Part shown: positions 41,683 to 51,168 of the stretch, in pieces
Position numbering within the stretch: position 1 is the first letter of the stretch
Layout: the number at the start of each line of letters is the position of its first letter
DNA from: an uncultured Ardenticatenia bacterium
Lineage (GTDB): Bacteria; Chloroflexota; Anaerolineae; 4572-78; NAK82
DNA length: 64,000 bases
NCBI GenBank assembly: GCA_937127125.1
Contig: CAKZLO010000075.1
Span: 46,384-110,383 of the forward strand
Direction of reading: 5' to 3'
Notes under the pieces: model-generated
What the model saw: only the letters and a program-made list of their open reading frames with translations
What the model was told of the DNA's origin: nothing
The model's database searches: none
Position numbers and translations under genes: made by a program

Positions 41683-43164
41683 GTGACGGAGCCGGAGACA
41701 TCCCCACCCGCCGTCGAGCGGAAAACGAGATCATTGGCACATGCACGCCGCCAATGGCTATTTGTCTTAGGGTTGGTGGCAAGTGACGTTATCTTGATCA
41801 ATGTCGCCTTTGCCATTGCCTATTGGCTGCGCTATGACCTGCAATTGTGGCGCGCTATTGACCCAGCTTACTATGTTCCTTACTCGGTGTTCCTGCCGTT
41901 TGTGCTCGGTCTGACCGTCTTGTTACTCCTCTTTTACCGCCGCGAGAACCTTTATCAGCTCGGGAGACCCATCAGCTGGTTCGACGAAGTGTATGGGGTG
42001 ATCAACGGCACGACCACTGCGATCGTGGTGATGGTAGTGCTTGTGTATATTTCGCGTCCTACTTTCTACTCGCGTCTCATCTTCTTTTACGCGGGTGCGA
42101 TCATTATCGCGTTGCTGAGTCTGAGCCGGCTTGCTAAAAGCTTAACGTTGCGCCGTTTGCGGCTGCGGGGTATTGGCGTGGTGCGTGCGATTATCGTAGG
42201 CGCTGGTGAGGTGGGTCGTGCCATTATGCGAACCATTGTGGCGCATCCGGAGCTGGGCTATGAGATCCTTGGATTCGTCGACGATGATCCTGTCAAGGGC
42301 ACTACCAATATTGGACGCTTCAAAGCGTTAGGAGGACTTGATAGGCTGTCTATGCTCATTAAAGATCGCGCCGTGGATGAGGTGATTATTGCGTTGCCGT
42401 GGCAGTATCATCGCAAGATTATGAGCATCATGATGCAATGTCAGCGCGAAAATGTTCAGGCGCGCATCGTGCCAGATTTGTTCCAGATGACAGTGGGTCA
42501 AATGTCTGTGACTACGCTGGCAGGCATCCCGTTGATCGGGGTTAAGGGCGCGCACGCCTTTAGCTTTCAGCGCATCATGAAGAGAGTGGTTGACGTAGTA
42601 TTCTCACTGGTCGCGCTCGTCCTATGTGCGCCTCTGATGGCATTAATTGCATTGCTAATCAAGTTGGACTCCCCGGGGCCGGTTCTGTTTGGTCAGCAAC
42701 GGGTTGGCAAGGGGGGGCGCATGTTTACGCTTTACAAATTTCGTTCTATGCATGCCGGTGCAGAAGCTCTCCGGGAACAGCTGGCCGACCTCAACGAGGC
42801 CGATGGGCCTTTGTTCAAAATTCGCTGCGATCCGCGTTGTACCCGAGTAGGACGCTGGCTGAGGCGTTTCAGTCTCGACGAACTGCCCCAATTCTACAAC
42901 GTGTTGCGTGGCGACATGAGTTTGGTCGGGCCAAGGCCGGCGTTGCCTTGTGAGGTGGAAAAATACCAACCCTGGCATCGTCGTCGATTGGATGTTGCGC
43001 CTGGCATTACTGGCCTGTGGCAGGTGAGTGGACGCAGTGATTTGCCCTTCGATGAAATGGCACTGTTGGATATCTACTACATCGAACAATGGAGCCCAGG
43101 TCTTGACTTCAAGATCCTTCTGCGTACTATTCCAACCGTGATCTTCGGTGATGGAGCGTACTGA
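41683..43164 (+). CDS. Polyprenyl-phosphate glycosylphosphotransferase (WcaJ/WbaP family)
   Basis: The product has about 493 residues. Four N-terminal membrane helices lead to a Rossmann-like cytosolic domain (IIVGAGEVGRAIMRTI). A fifth hydrophobic helix follows (VVFSLVALVLCAPLMALIALLI), then the catalytic domain with SPGPVLFGQQRVGKGG, FTLYKFRSM, FSLDELPQFYNVLRGDMSLVGPRP and GITGLWQVSGR. It transfers a sugar-1-phosphate from UDP-sugar to undecaprenyl phosphate and starts a polysaccharide repeat unit. AAGGAGG ends at 41670; GTG 41683 (12 nt) or TTG 41674 (3 nt) could be the start. Confidence 0.93.
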   Translation: MTEPETSPPAVERKTRSLAHARRQWLFVLGLVASDVILINVAFAIAYWLRYDLQLWRAIDPAYYVPYSVFLPFVLGLTVLLLLFYRRENLYQLGRPISWFDEVYGVINGTTTAIVVMVVLVYISRPTFYSRLIFFYAGAIIIALLSLSRLAKSLTLRRLRLRGIGVVRAIIVGAGEVGRAIMRTIVAHPELGYEILGFVDDDPVKGTTNIGRFKALGGLDRLSMLIKDRAVDEVIIALPWQYHRKIMSIMMQCQRENVQARIVPDLFQMTVGQMSVTTLAGIPLIGVKGAHAFSFQRIMKRVVDVVFSLVALVLCAPLMALIALLIKLDSPGPVLFGQQRVGKGGRMFTLYKFRSMHAGAEALREQLADLNEADGPLFKIRCDPRCTRVGRWLRRFSLDELPQFYNVLRGDMSLVGPRPALPCEVEKYQPWHRRRLDVAPGITGLWQVSGRSDLPFDEMALLDIYYIEQWSPGLDFKILLRTIPTVIFGDGAY

Positions 43165-43212
43165 AGGACACATTACCCGTTCCCGTCGCGCAATGGCCTC
43201 AACAACGGAACA

Positions 43213-44442
43213 ATGAGGGATACATCTGTGCTTACTCTGTCGGAATACGATCAACAAAACCTTGTTACATTCCTCAGAGATCTGGTGGCTACCCCCAGCG
43301 TGTCAGGCCACGAAAAGGATGTGGCAGAACGCGTGAAGCAAGAAATGGAGAAGCTGCGCTTTGACGAAGTGTGGGTCGACCGGGCAGGCAATGTAATAGG
43401 ACGTATAGGTCCAGGCGCAGGTTCCAAGCTTTTGTTTGATGCTCATATGGACACGGTGGACGTGGGCGACCCAAAAACGTGGCAGCATGATCCTTTTGGA
43501 GCTGAAATTGAGAGCGGAATGCTCTATGGGCGTGGCGCTTGCGATATGAAGGGTGCCCTGGCCAGTATGGTGTATGGTGCTGCTTTGCTGAAGCAAAGTG
43601 GGCTACCTTTGGCCGGTGATCTCTACGTGGCGGCAGTGGTACAAGAAGAACCTTGCGAAGGGTGTGCCGTTCGTCTCCTGATCGAAGAAGAAGGCATCCG
43701 GCCTGACTGGGTGGTGCTAGGGGAGCCAAGCAACCTGCAGGTCAGTCGGGGACATCGGGGTCGTCTGGAGCTGTGCGTCACGGTGAAAGGACGGGCTGCG
43801 CACGCCTCTATGCCTCAGCAGGGGGACAATGCAATTTACAACGCAGCACGTCTGATCTTTGCATTGGACTTGCTGGCCAGTTCATTGCCAGAAGACCCCT
43901 TTTTAGGCAAAGGAACGCTGGCAGTGACACAAATCAACAACACCAGCGGCAGCCGAAACGCCATACCGGACAGTTGTACAATGATTATCGATCGCCGTCT
44001 CACGTTAGGCGAAACGGAAACCAAAGCGGTTGCCGAAGTACAAAGTGCTGTCATCCGCGAGGGCATTCGCGCCGAGATATGTGTCACCGAGTATCATATG
44101 GTTAGCTACACCGGTCTGGAATGCATCGTGCCACAACGTTATCCTGCGTGGATGTTGCCGGAAAGTCATCCTTTGGTGCAAACGGTCGCCTGGGCTGTCA
44201 GGCAGGTCATAGGAGAAAAACCGATCATAGGACGATATAACTTTTCCACGGACGGTGCATATACCATGGGCACCGCAGGCATCCCCACGGTTGGTTTCGG
44301 TCCTGGCGAGGAGACTCAGGCACACGCTGCGGACGAGCACATCAGGTTAGCGGATTGTTTCACCGCAGCGCGCGTATACGCTCTCCTTGCTGCAGACCTG
44401 CTCCACGAGCTCGAGTCATGGGGAGCTCGACAGAACAGGTGA
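43213..44442 (+). CDS. M20-family metallopeptidase (YgeY-like)
   Basis: The 409-residue zinc hydrolase of the ArgE/DapE/YgeY group has LFDAHMDTV (first His and its Asp), YGRGACDMKGALA (bridging Asp), VVQEEPCEG (catalytic Glu), VVLGEPS and AHAADEHI. The middle dimerisation domain carries GRAAHAS. The EEPCEG variant and overall order resemble YgeY, linked elsewhere to selenium-dependent metabolism; no selenium genes are visible here. Substrate is an N-acyl amino acid or small peptide by family inference. The MFS transporter follows by 4 bp. Confidence 0.85.
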   Translation: MRDTSVLTLSEYDQQNLVTFLRDLVATPSVSGHEKDVAERVKQEMEKLRFDEVWVDRAGNVIGRIGPGAGSKLLFDAHMDTVDVGDPKTWQHDPFGAEIESGMLYGRGACDMKGALASMVYGAALLKQSGLPLAGDLYVAAVVQEEPCEGCAVRLLIEEEGIRPDWVVLGEPSNLQVSRGHRGRLELCVTVKGRAAHASMPQQGDNAIYNAARLIFALDLLASSLPEDPFLGKGTLAVTQINNTSGSRNAIPDSCTMIIDRRLTLGETETKAVAEVQSAVIREGIRAEICVTEYHMVSYTGLECIVPQRYPAWMLPESHPLVQTVAWAVRQVIGEKPIIGRYNFSTDGAYTMGTAGIPTVGFGPGEETQAHAADEHIRLADCFTAARVYALLAADLLHELESWGARQNR

Positions 44443-44446
44443 TCCT

Positions 44447-45712
44447 ATGAGCTCTACTGCACCTTCCGTGAAGCCAGTGGGGAAGCTGCGTTCGATCCCA
44501 CGCAACATATGGGTTGTCACCGCGACCAGCTTCCTGACCGATGTCTCCACCGAGATGATTGTGAACCTAGTGCCACTTTTCCTGGCCGAGGTGTTAGGTG
44601 CGCGCACCGGCATTATTGGCCTTATCGAAGGAATCGCCGAGACGACGGCTACTTTGACCAAGATACCATCTGGTTGGTTAAGCGATCGCTTGGGGCGACG
44701 CAAATGGCTGACAGTGGCTGGCTATAGCTTTTCTACGCTGGCAAAGCCCTTCCTGTACTTCGCATCATCTTGGGTATGGGTGCTTGGTGTGCGCTTTGCC
44801 GATCGTCTGGGTAAGGGGATTCGCACCGCTCCGCGCGATGCACTGCTTGCTGACAGCGTGACGGCAGAGCATCGCGGTATAGCTTTCGGAGTGCACCGTG
44901 CCGGGGACACGGCTGGTGCAGCATTCGGGCTGATAGCAGCTCTGATTATCGTGTGGGCCGCGCAAGGCAGCAGTCTGGCGCTATCTCGTTCGACGTTCCA
45001 GACTGTCGTGTTGATCAGCATCGTTCCGGCGACGCTCGCCGTGCTTATACTGGTAGTTTGGGCGCGCGAAGCTCGCCCTGCGGACAAGAGAGTTGGTGAA
45101 GCGCGCTCACCACGGCAATTATCTCTGGCATCCCTTGACGTGCGTTTTAAGGGCTTTCTGTTCATCGTGGTACTCTTTACACTTGGTAACTCGTCGGATG
45201 CATTCTTGATCTTGCGTGCCAGGGAACGCGGGGTCAGCGTGCTGGGTGTGCTGGCAACATTGGTGGCATTCAACCTTGTCTATGCGATGATCTCGGGGCC
45301 GGCAGGCGCACTATCTGATCGCGTAGGTCGTCGTCGCCTGATACTCGGCGGTTGGCTCGCTTACGGTGCGATCTACTTGGGATTCGCATTAGCGGACGCA
45401 ATGTGGCATGTGGTAGTACTTTTCATCGCGTACGGCTTGTATTATGGACTCACAGAGGGTGTTACGCGGGCGCTTGTAGCTGATCTGGTACCCTCGGAGC
45501 AGCGTGCCACGGCCTATGGTCTCTTCAGCGCTGCGGTTGGATTGACCGCCTTTCCGGCCAGCGTAATCGCTGGGGTACTCTGGCAAGGGATTGGCGAGTG
45601 GCAAGGCTGGGGAGTGCGTGCGCCTTTCGTCTTCGGTGCGAGTCTTGCACTGCTGGCCGTGCTTCTGTTGGCCTTTTGGTGGCCTTCTTTGAGTAGAAAG
45701 GGGATAGCGTGA
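44447..45712 (+). CDS. MFS transporter, 12 transmembrane segments
   Basis: The product has 421 residues. The loop signature GWLSDRLGRRKWL after helix 2 is the classical MFS motif, with a second copy, GALSDRVGRRRLI, in the C-terminal half. RFADRLGKGIRTAPRDALLAD is typical of a subgroup often annotated as multidrug or proline/betaine-like exporters. The start ATG 44447 is 4 bases after the peptidase stop. Its neighbour suggests that it imports or exports the peptidase's substrate or product. Confidence 0.85.
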   Translation: MSSTAPSVKPVGKLRSIPRNIWVVTATSFLTDVSTEMIVNLVPLFLAEVLGARTGIIGLIEGIAETTATLTKIPSGWLSDRLGRRKWLTVAGYSFSTLAKPFLYFASSWVWVLGVRFADRLGKGIRTAPRDALLADSVTAEHRGIAFGVHRAGDTAGAAFGLIAALIIVWAAQGSSLALSRSTFQTVVLISIVPATLAVLILVVWAREARPADKRVGEARSPRQLSLASLDVRFKGFLFIVVLFTLGNSSDAFLILRARERGVSVLGVLATLVAFNLVYAMISGPAGALSDRVGRRRLILGGWLAYGAIYLGFALADAMWHVVVLFIAYGLYYGLTEGVTRALVADLVPSEQRATAYGLFSAAVGLTAFPASVIAGVLWQGIGEWQGWGVRAPFVFGASLALLAVLLLAFWWPSLSRKGIA

Positions 45713-45715
45713 CAG

Positions 45716-46573
45716 ATGCCTGTGCGATTAGGAGCTCATATGTCCATCAGCGGCGGGGTGGACAAGGCGTTTGATCGGGGAGAGCAAGTGGGTTGCGATG
45801 CAATGCAAATCTTCACCAAGAACAGCAACCAATGGTACGCCGCACCTCTGACTGAGGAAACAGTAGCACGTTATCATCAACGCCAAAGAGAAACTGGGAT
45901 TTCGCCAGTCGTGGCACACTCTTCATATCTGATCAACCTGGCTAGTCCCTCTGATGAGCTGTGGCATAAGTCCATCGACTCCCTGTTATTGGAGTTGCAG
46001 CGATGCGAATTGTTGGACATCCCCTATCTAGTCATTCATCCCGGCTCCCATATGGGTGCGGGTGAAGAGGTGGGGATCAACCGCATCATCCAGGCGTTGA
46101 ACATTGCGCATGAGCGCTTGCCCGATGCAACGGTCAAGATCACCCTGGAAACGACTTCCGGTCAGGGGGATCATCTAGGCTATCGATTTGAGCAAATTGC
46201 TGCAGTGATTCAGGGTGTCGAGGCTAGCGAACGTCTCGCGGTATGTTTCGACACCTGCCATGCCCTCTCCGCCGGCTATGATTTCCGCACCCCAGAAGGC
46301 TACGCACAGACGTTCCGCAAGTTCGATGAGATCATCGGCTTGCATCGCTTGGCCGTCATCCATCTTAACGACTCGGCCAAGGAGCCAGGCAGTCGCCGTG
46401 ACCGTCACGCTCACATTGGAGAGGGTTTTGTGGGCTTGGATGGCTTTCGGCTTATACTTAATGATCCCCGGTTCGAGCACGTGCCCATGTTACTCGAAAC
46501 ACCCAAATCAGAGGATATGCACGAAGACGTCGAAAACTTGGCTCGGCTGCGTGCGCTTCTCCAGACATCGTGA
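45716..46573 (+). CDS. nfo: Endonuclease IV (Nfo), AP endonuclease
   Basis: The 285-residue TIM-barrel enzyme cleaves DNA 5' of abasic sites using three metal ions. The start LGAHMSISGGVDKA, VAHSSYLINLA, VIHPGSHMGAG, ITLETTSGQG, VCFDTCHALSAGYD, VIHLNDSA, RDRHAHIGEG and LLETPK give the complete set of metal ligands in order. Length is normal. It starts 3 bp after the MFS stop. Confidence 0.97.
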   Translation: MPVRLGAHMSISGGVDKAFDRGEQVGCDAMQIFTKNSNQWYAAPLTEETVARYHQRQRETGISPVVAHSSYLINLASPSDELWHKSIDSLLLELQRCELLDIPYLVIHPGSHMGAGEEVGINRIIQALNIAHERLPDATVKITLETTSGQGDHLGYRFEQIAAVIQGVEASERLAVCFDTCHALSAGYDFRTPEGYAQTFRKFDEIIGLHRLAVIHLNDSAKEPGSRRDRHAHIGEGFVGLDGFRLILNDPRFEHVPMLLETPKSEDMHEDVENLARLRALLQTS

Positions 46574-46676
46574 CTGGAGGCTATCGGGCCGAGGGTGTGT
46601 CGCATGTAGGGGATGGTGATAGTCACACCGACAGCGTTTAGCTGTGATGAATAACGCATTTGAGGAGGCTAATCCA

Positions 46677-47018
46677 ATGGCCAGTCTTCTCTATGTTACC
46701 GACAGCACTTTCGATGCGCAGGTGTGCAAACCTGACATACCAGTGTTGGTGCATTTTTGCGCATCCTGGAGCGCCTCAAGCCGCAAGGCGGAGCCAATGT
46801 TAGAGGAGATAGCCAGGCAATACCGTGGTCACCTGAAAATTGTACAAGTCGATGTTGACCAAAATAATATGACATCGTCTCAGTATCGGGTACATCGCGC
46901 TCCGACCTTTATTCTGTTTCTCAATGGACAGGAAGCGGAACGCTGGTCAGGTGATGCGTCCAAGGAGGAGATCATTGCACGGATCACACCCTACATGCGA
47001 CTAGATGCAGTGCCTTGA
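46677..47018 (+). CDS. Thioredoxin-fold protein without the CxxC cysteines
   Basis: The 113-residue thioredoxin-like domain has VLVHFCASWSASSRKAEPMLEEIA in the active-site region, where W-C-G-P-C-K is replaced by W-S-A-S-S-R. IVQVDVDQN and the cis-Pro loop RAPTFILFLNGQ are normal. Both redox cysteines are Ser, so it cannot work as a disulfide reductase; a lone Cys lies four residues earlier. A chaperone-like or binding role is likely. ATG 46677 has GAGGAGG about 8 nt upstream; an ATG at 46644 would add 11 residues. Confidence 0.87.
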   Translation: MASLLYVTDSTFDAQVCKPDIPVLVHFCASWSASSRKAEPMLEEIARQYRGHLKIVQVDVDQNNMTSSQYRVHRAPTFILFLNGQEAERWSGDASKEEIIARITPYMRLDAVP

Positions 47019-47090
47019 AAGGCGCTCTCTGTGAAAAAAGTTCTTTCCAATCTTTGTATACCACACATTAGGGCTCAAGGGGGATGAACA

Positions 47091-48413
47091 ATGTCAGATC
47101 CTGCCACTGGAACAGCTTCACGAATGCAACGCCGAATCATCGACTGGGTAGATGACCATCGCTCGGATGTGATTGGCCTGGCGCAAGCGTTAGTGCGCAT
47201 ACCCAGTGAGAATAAACCACCACATGGCAACGAGCTGGAATGTCAGAGATTCATCGCCGATTTTATGCGTCAGCTGGGGTGTCATGTCGATATGTTCAGG
47301 CCGGATGAAGTTACTGGTCTCACGGAACATAGCGAATACTGGCCAGGACGCGACTACACAGATCGCCCTAATGTGGTGGGCGTGTTGGGTCAGTTTCAAC
47401 CGGGTGCTAGCCGGCCGAAGGGACGCAAATCCTTGCTTTTCTCCGGACATGCTGATGTGGTGCCTGTGCTGGGTGAGGGACGTTATGGCTGGTGGGATGC
47501 TACTATTGAGGAAGGCAAGTTGTACGGTCGTGGTTCATGCGATATGAAGGGGGGCATGGCAGCTTTTCTAATGGCTGCTCAGTGTGTTCGCCGGCTGGAA
47601 CTGGAGCTCCACGGAGACCTGATCCTCGAGTCGGTTGTGGACGAGGAATTTGGTGGAGCGAACGGCACGCTGGCCTGTCGCCTGCGCGGCTATAACGCCG
47701 ATGCCGCCGTGGTACCTGAACCGAACAACATGGTGATCAGTCGTGCCCACCGAGGTGGTCAGCAATTTCGCATTTACACGTCTGGCACTTCCATTGGGAT
47801 GGGGTTTGGCGAATCAGTTCTGCCTGACCCAGTGACAGCGTTGGCGCACATTGTGGTGGGGCTAGAAAAGCTCAACGCCAAGTTCAATGCCAGGCCCAAA
47901 CCTGAGGGCTTTGAGGGTGATACCTTCCCCTTAATGCCTCTGCTGTTGAGAGCGGGTGAGCAACTTCCTTGGGGCACAGGTGAGGCGATACCCGAGACCG
48001 CTTGGGTGGAGTTCTGGCTGGAGATCCCAGCAGGGGTGACTAAGCAGGAACTTCAGGACGAGATTAGCCGGATGATCGAAAGTCTCGCGCGCGACGTTCC
48101 CACGGTGGGACGTGTGTCGTGGCGCATGGAGGAACGCACGCGCTTTCTGCCGGGCAGCACGATCCCGGCTGATAGTCCTATCATCCAAACACTGGCGAAG
48201 AATTTTGCTCTGGCCGCGAATCAGCAGCCTGTCTTCGCAAACGCACCTTTCGCCTGTGATGTGTTTATGTTCAATCTTCACAGTCCTACGCCGTGCGCTC
48301 TGCTGGGACCTCGTGGTGGCAACGCCCATGCGCAGGATGAGTGGGTCGACGTAGAAGACTTGATCACGTTGACGAAAGTGTTCGCACTGACGATAGCAGA
48401 TTGGCTGAGCTGA
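47091..48413 (+). CDS. M20-family metallopeptidase (ArgE/DapE-like)
   Basis: The product has 440 residues. VRIPSENKPP, FSGHADVVP (first zinc His), YGRGSCDMKGGMA (bridging Asp), ESVVDEEFGG (catalytic Glu pair), VVPEPN and a late GGNAHAQDEWV form the two-zinc site. A lid domain lies between. It is probably an acyl-amino-acid or dipeptide deacylase/peptidase. It is not close in sequence to the YgeY-like gene 4 kb upstream, so the two M20 enzymes may process different substrates. AAGGGGGA lies before the ATG. Confidence 0.88.
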   Translation: MSDPATGTASRMQRRIIDWVDDHRSDVIGLAQALVRIPSENKPPHGNELECQRFIADFMRQLGCHVDMFRPDEVTGLTEHSEYWPGRDYTDRPNVVGVLGQFQPGASRPKGRKSLLFSGHADVVPVLGEGRYGWWDATIEEGKLYGRGSCDMKGGMAAFLMAAQCVRRLELELHGDLILESVVDEEFGGANGTLACRLRGYNADAAVVPEPNNMVISRAHRGGQQFRIYTSGTSIGMGFGESVLPDPVTALAHIVVGLEKLNAKFNARPKPEGFEGDTFPLMPLLLRAGEQLPWGTGEAIPETAWVEFWLEIPAGVTKQELQDEISRMIESLARDVPTVGRVSWRMEERTRFLPGSTIPADSPIIQTLAKNFALAANQQPVFANAPFACDVFMFNLHSPTPCALLGPRGGNAHAQDEWVDVEDLITLTKVFALTIADWLS

Positions 48414-48491
48414 CCCTATCTACAGCTAATCCGAGGATCAGCCTCCCTTTGGGTGATCATGCTTCGGGGATATGCTGAAGGATAGGGAGTA

Positions 48492-49979
48492 TCAGATGTG
48501 CACTTCAATCTGGGTGAGTGCTTCTTCGGCGCGTTTCAGCAAGTTGTGAATCTCGCGTGATTGTTCCTCAGACAGAAAGTTCTGTTCAGGTTGGGACAGT
48601 GCCTCCTGTACCATTTGATGTGCCCGCTCGAGCACATCCCGGCTGTCCGTTGCTTCCCAGGCTGGGGCGCTTAGGCGATTGGCAAGAGGAGAGAGGTAGA
48701 ACTCTTGGCGGAAATGTCGCAAAGTGTGTTCGTCCGTAAGATAATCCTTGCCCGGTCCGACCCGCATAATCACATCGGCAGCTAAGCTCTCCTCGTCGAA
48801 TGTTAGGCCGCGAACTTGGCGGAGGATGTGTCCGTATAGATCGTTGTCAATCACCAACTGTTCCAAGCTGACCGTACTCACGCACGCCAGTGAACCTGCA
48901 CCACCATTAAGATTGGCGCCCGCCAGCATCGGCAGATACCCGCTGGCCCATTTCTCCAGGGTGGCCATTGCGTCCGGCACGCAGGTGTCGGTGCAAATCC
49001 CATTGGAGGCAGTTGGCAGGCCATAATGACGTCCGATTTGCACACAAGCGGCTGACATGAGTCCGACCTCGGCTACACTAATGGACGCCATGCCAGTTCG
49101 CATGTCGAACGCCATCGGGTGGGCTGCATACACTACTGACGCACCTGGTCTATGCAGTTGGAGAATGGTGAGTGCTGCCAGCATTTCGGCATTGATCTGT
49201 GCCACAGCGCCTGCCAGTGTCACTGGAGCCGTTACGCCTGCTACTGCGGAGGAGTTAAAGAGCACAGGGATGCCCAGCTCTGCAGAAACCATCGCTGCCT
49301 CGCACTGACCCCAGGCATAGGTCAGAGGGCTGTTGACCGAGGAAAGCACCATCAAGCGCGGCAGGCGTCCTTCCCCCTGAGCTACTTCACTCAATCGCCA
49401 CAGCCAGCGCATGCCTTCCCCACTGAAGGCGGAGAACATAAACGGCTTATCGGTGTAGTGTAACATTCTGGCGAGACAACGCACCTCAGCCGAGTTAGTG
49501 GCTTCTTCCTGATCGATTAGTGAGCCTGCGATGTGAATGTTGGGCAAAGCGTGAATCAAGCGCGTCCAGTTGCTCGTGTCTTGCGCGGTGACTGGACGGC
49601 GTCGTTTTTGACAATAATCGACGATCCAGTTCAGGCCAGTTGTCGTGCGCGCGTACTGCTGGCCTCCCATATGTAGATGGCAATCCTGGCTGTCCACGCG
49701 CCCGCCATAAACGGTGACCTGGCGAGGTGCCGCTTGGATCGCAGCGTGTACCAGCTGACGGGGAATGTATACTCGCTGACGCGCTTCGTCCACTCGGGCG
49801 CCATGCTTTTGCAACAGCTCGCGAGCAGGGGGATAGTGCACTGCTATTCCTGTCTCTTCCAGCACATGTAGCGATGTTGCATGAACACGCTCAATTTGAT
49901 CCTCTTTGAGCACAGCGATGCGCAGCATCTCAGCAGAATGTGTCCACTCGCGTGCGTTTGAGATCACCTCTTTGGTCAT
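48492..49979 (-). CDS. MttB-family methyltransferase without pyrrolysine
   Basis: The 495-residue protein of the trimethylamine methyltransferase family (MttB superfamily, TIM-barrel) has VLEETGIAVHYPPARELLQKHGARVDE, SSVNSPLTYAW, NSSAVAGVTAPVTLAG, YAAHPMAFDMRTG and LEQLVIDNDLYGHI. The reading frame has no internal TAG, so this is a non-pyrrolysine member like MtgB (glycine betaine) or MtcB/MtyB-type demethylases acting on quaternary amines. The cobalamin partner (MtgC/MttC type) is not in the window. ATG 49979 follows GGAGAAGGGG. It is the last gene after a complete Liv-type ABC transporter, which probably imports its substrate. Confidence 0.88.
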   Translation of the reverse strand: MTKEVISNAREWTHSAEMLRIAVLKEDQIERVHATSLHVLEETGIAVHYPPARELLQKHGARVDEARQRVYIPRQLVHAAIQAAPRQVTVYGGRVDSQDCHLHMGGQQYARTTTGLNWIVDYCQKRRRPVTAQDTSNWTRLIHALPNIHIAGSLIDQEEATNSAEVRCLARMLHYTDKPFMFSAFSGEGMRWLWRLSEVAQGEGRLPRLMVLSSVNSPLTYAWGQCEAAMVSAELGIPVLFNSSAVAGVTAPVTLAGAVAQINAEMLAALTILQLHRPGASVVYAAHPMAFDMRTGMASISVAEVGLMSAACVQIGRHYGLPTASNGICTDTCVPDAMATLEKWASGYLPMLAGANLNGGAGSLACVSTVSLEQLVIDNDLYGHILRQVRGLTFDEESLAADVIMRVGPGKDYLTDEHTLRHFRQEFYLSPLANRLSAPAWEATDSRDVLERAHQMVQEALSQPEQNFLSEEQSREIHNLLKRAEEALTQIEVHI

Positions 49980-50026
49980 TGGTGGTTCCCCTTCTCCTGC
50001 AGCCATCTGTGGTGTGTGCAATAAAT

Positions 50027-50068
50027 GACGGGTTCCGTCCATGCGTTCTTGTTTGGCCGGAACCCGTC
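50027..50068 (-). repeat. 11-bp perfect inverted repeat between livM-like and mttB-like genes
   Basis: GACGGGTTCCG (50027-50037) and CGGAACCCGTC (50058-50068) with a 20-nt loop form a strong hairpin on the minus-strand transcript. It is followed only by ATTTATT, so it may be a weak attenuator or an mRNA-stabilising structure that lowers methyltransferase expression. Confidence 0.7.
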
Positions 50069-50118
50069 TCTATCAGCATTGTTGCAGTCCTGCACGCGCA
50101 GGAACTATTGCCTGGGTT

Positions 50119-51168
50119 TTATCTCGTTTGCCTACCTAACAGTCGCCTCACCCAACGCAGCAGTAATGGGAAAAGGCCTTCAGGTGCGAAGATGGCAACA
50201 AGAGCCAGCACGATGCCCAGCAAGAGGATGCGATACTGTTCTACCGCGCGCATGATTTCGGGCAGAACAGTCAGCACAGCGCATCCCGCAATAGGCCCCC
50301 AGAAACTGCCCCATCCACCCAATACAATCATTGCCAACAAGTTGATTGTGGTACCAAAGAGCATAATGGCAGGCGAGATTGCTCCGTACCAGTGGACGTA
50401 AAAAGCGCCTGCCCATCCAGTGAAGAAGGCCACGAAACCGAAGAGGAAGAGCTTGTAGCGGAAGGGGCTGACGCCTCGGCTGATGGCGTATACCTCTGCA
50501 TCGCGCAGCGCCCGGAACGCCATACCGATGGGCGAATAGAATATGCGCCAAATCGCAAATGTGGCGATCACAAAGAACACGAGCGCTAGATAGTAATACA
50601 GGAATTGCGCTTTGTCGCCACCCACCCATTCTTCAAAGGGGAACTTGGGCACATAGCGCAATCCATATCCACCTCCGGCGACAAAATTAGGGCCCTGGGT
50701 AGTGAAATTGCGAAACAGTTCCTGAAAGCCCAACGTCAGTAAAACTACATACGCCCCACGCAGCCGCAGGGTCGGTAATCCCAAGATCACTGCGACAACT
50801 GTCGCCGCAACGGGCCCAAACCACATCGCTACAAACGGGCTCCAGCCCAGCTGCTGGGTGATCACGCCACTGGTCCAGGCGCCTACGGCAAATAATGCCA
50901 CCTGGGCAAATGAAAAGATGCCCGACACCCCCATAATCAAATTCCAACCCTGCACCACAATTCCCCATAGGAAGAATAGGATAAGCAGGTGGAGGATGAA
51001 CTTGCCGAATGGCAGCAAATCCGCGACCCATGGCAAAGCAAGAGAAACCAGCAGGGCAATTACCACAGGAAGCACGCTCAGCCGTGACCATGGCACCGCC
51101 GACGGCTTGAGTCGTTCTTCGATCCGAGTTGCCACCGATTGAGTCGAAAGGCTTTCCTCTTGGATCAT
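50119..51168 (-). CDS. livM: Branched-chain-amino-acid-type ABC transporter permease (LivM)
   Basis: This 349-residue permease has about nine hydrophobic helices, GVSGIFSFAQVALFAVGAWTSG, GLPTLRLRGAYVVLLTLGFQE and the cytoplasmic coupling loop RALRDAEVYAISRGVSPFRYKL. These are diagnostic for LivM. The ATG at 51168 overlaps the LivH TGA as ATGA, giving coupled translation; longer in-frame starts would sit inside livH. With LivH it forms the membrane channel of the importer. Confidence 0.92.
   Translation of the reverse strand: MIQEESLSTQSVATRIEERLKPSAVPWSRLSVLPVVIALLVSLALPWVADLLPFGKFILHLLILFFLWGIVVQGWNLIMGVSGIFSFAQVALFAVGAWTSGVITQQLGWSPFVAMWFGPVAATVVAVILGLPTLRLRGAYVVLLTLGFQELFRNFTTQGPNFVAGGGYGLRYVPKFPFEEWVGGDKAQFLYYYLALVFFVIATFAIWRIFYSPIGMAFRALRDAEVYAISRGVSPFRYKLFLFGFVAFFTGWAGAFYVHWYGAISPAIMLFGTTINLLAMIVLGGWGSFWGPIAGCAVLTVLPEIMRAVEQYRILLLGIVLALVAIFAPEGLFPLLLRWVRRLLGRQTR

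Noticed and set aside
48413..48487. CCCTATC/GATAGGG pair between convergent genes
   Set aside because: Arms of 7 bp are 61 nt apart with no U-tract on either strand, so I do not call a bidirectional terminator.
48492..49979. Possible pyrrolysine (in-frame TAG) in the MttB-like gene
   Set aside because: The reading frame is uninterrupted, so it is a non-pyrrolysine family member.
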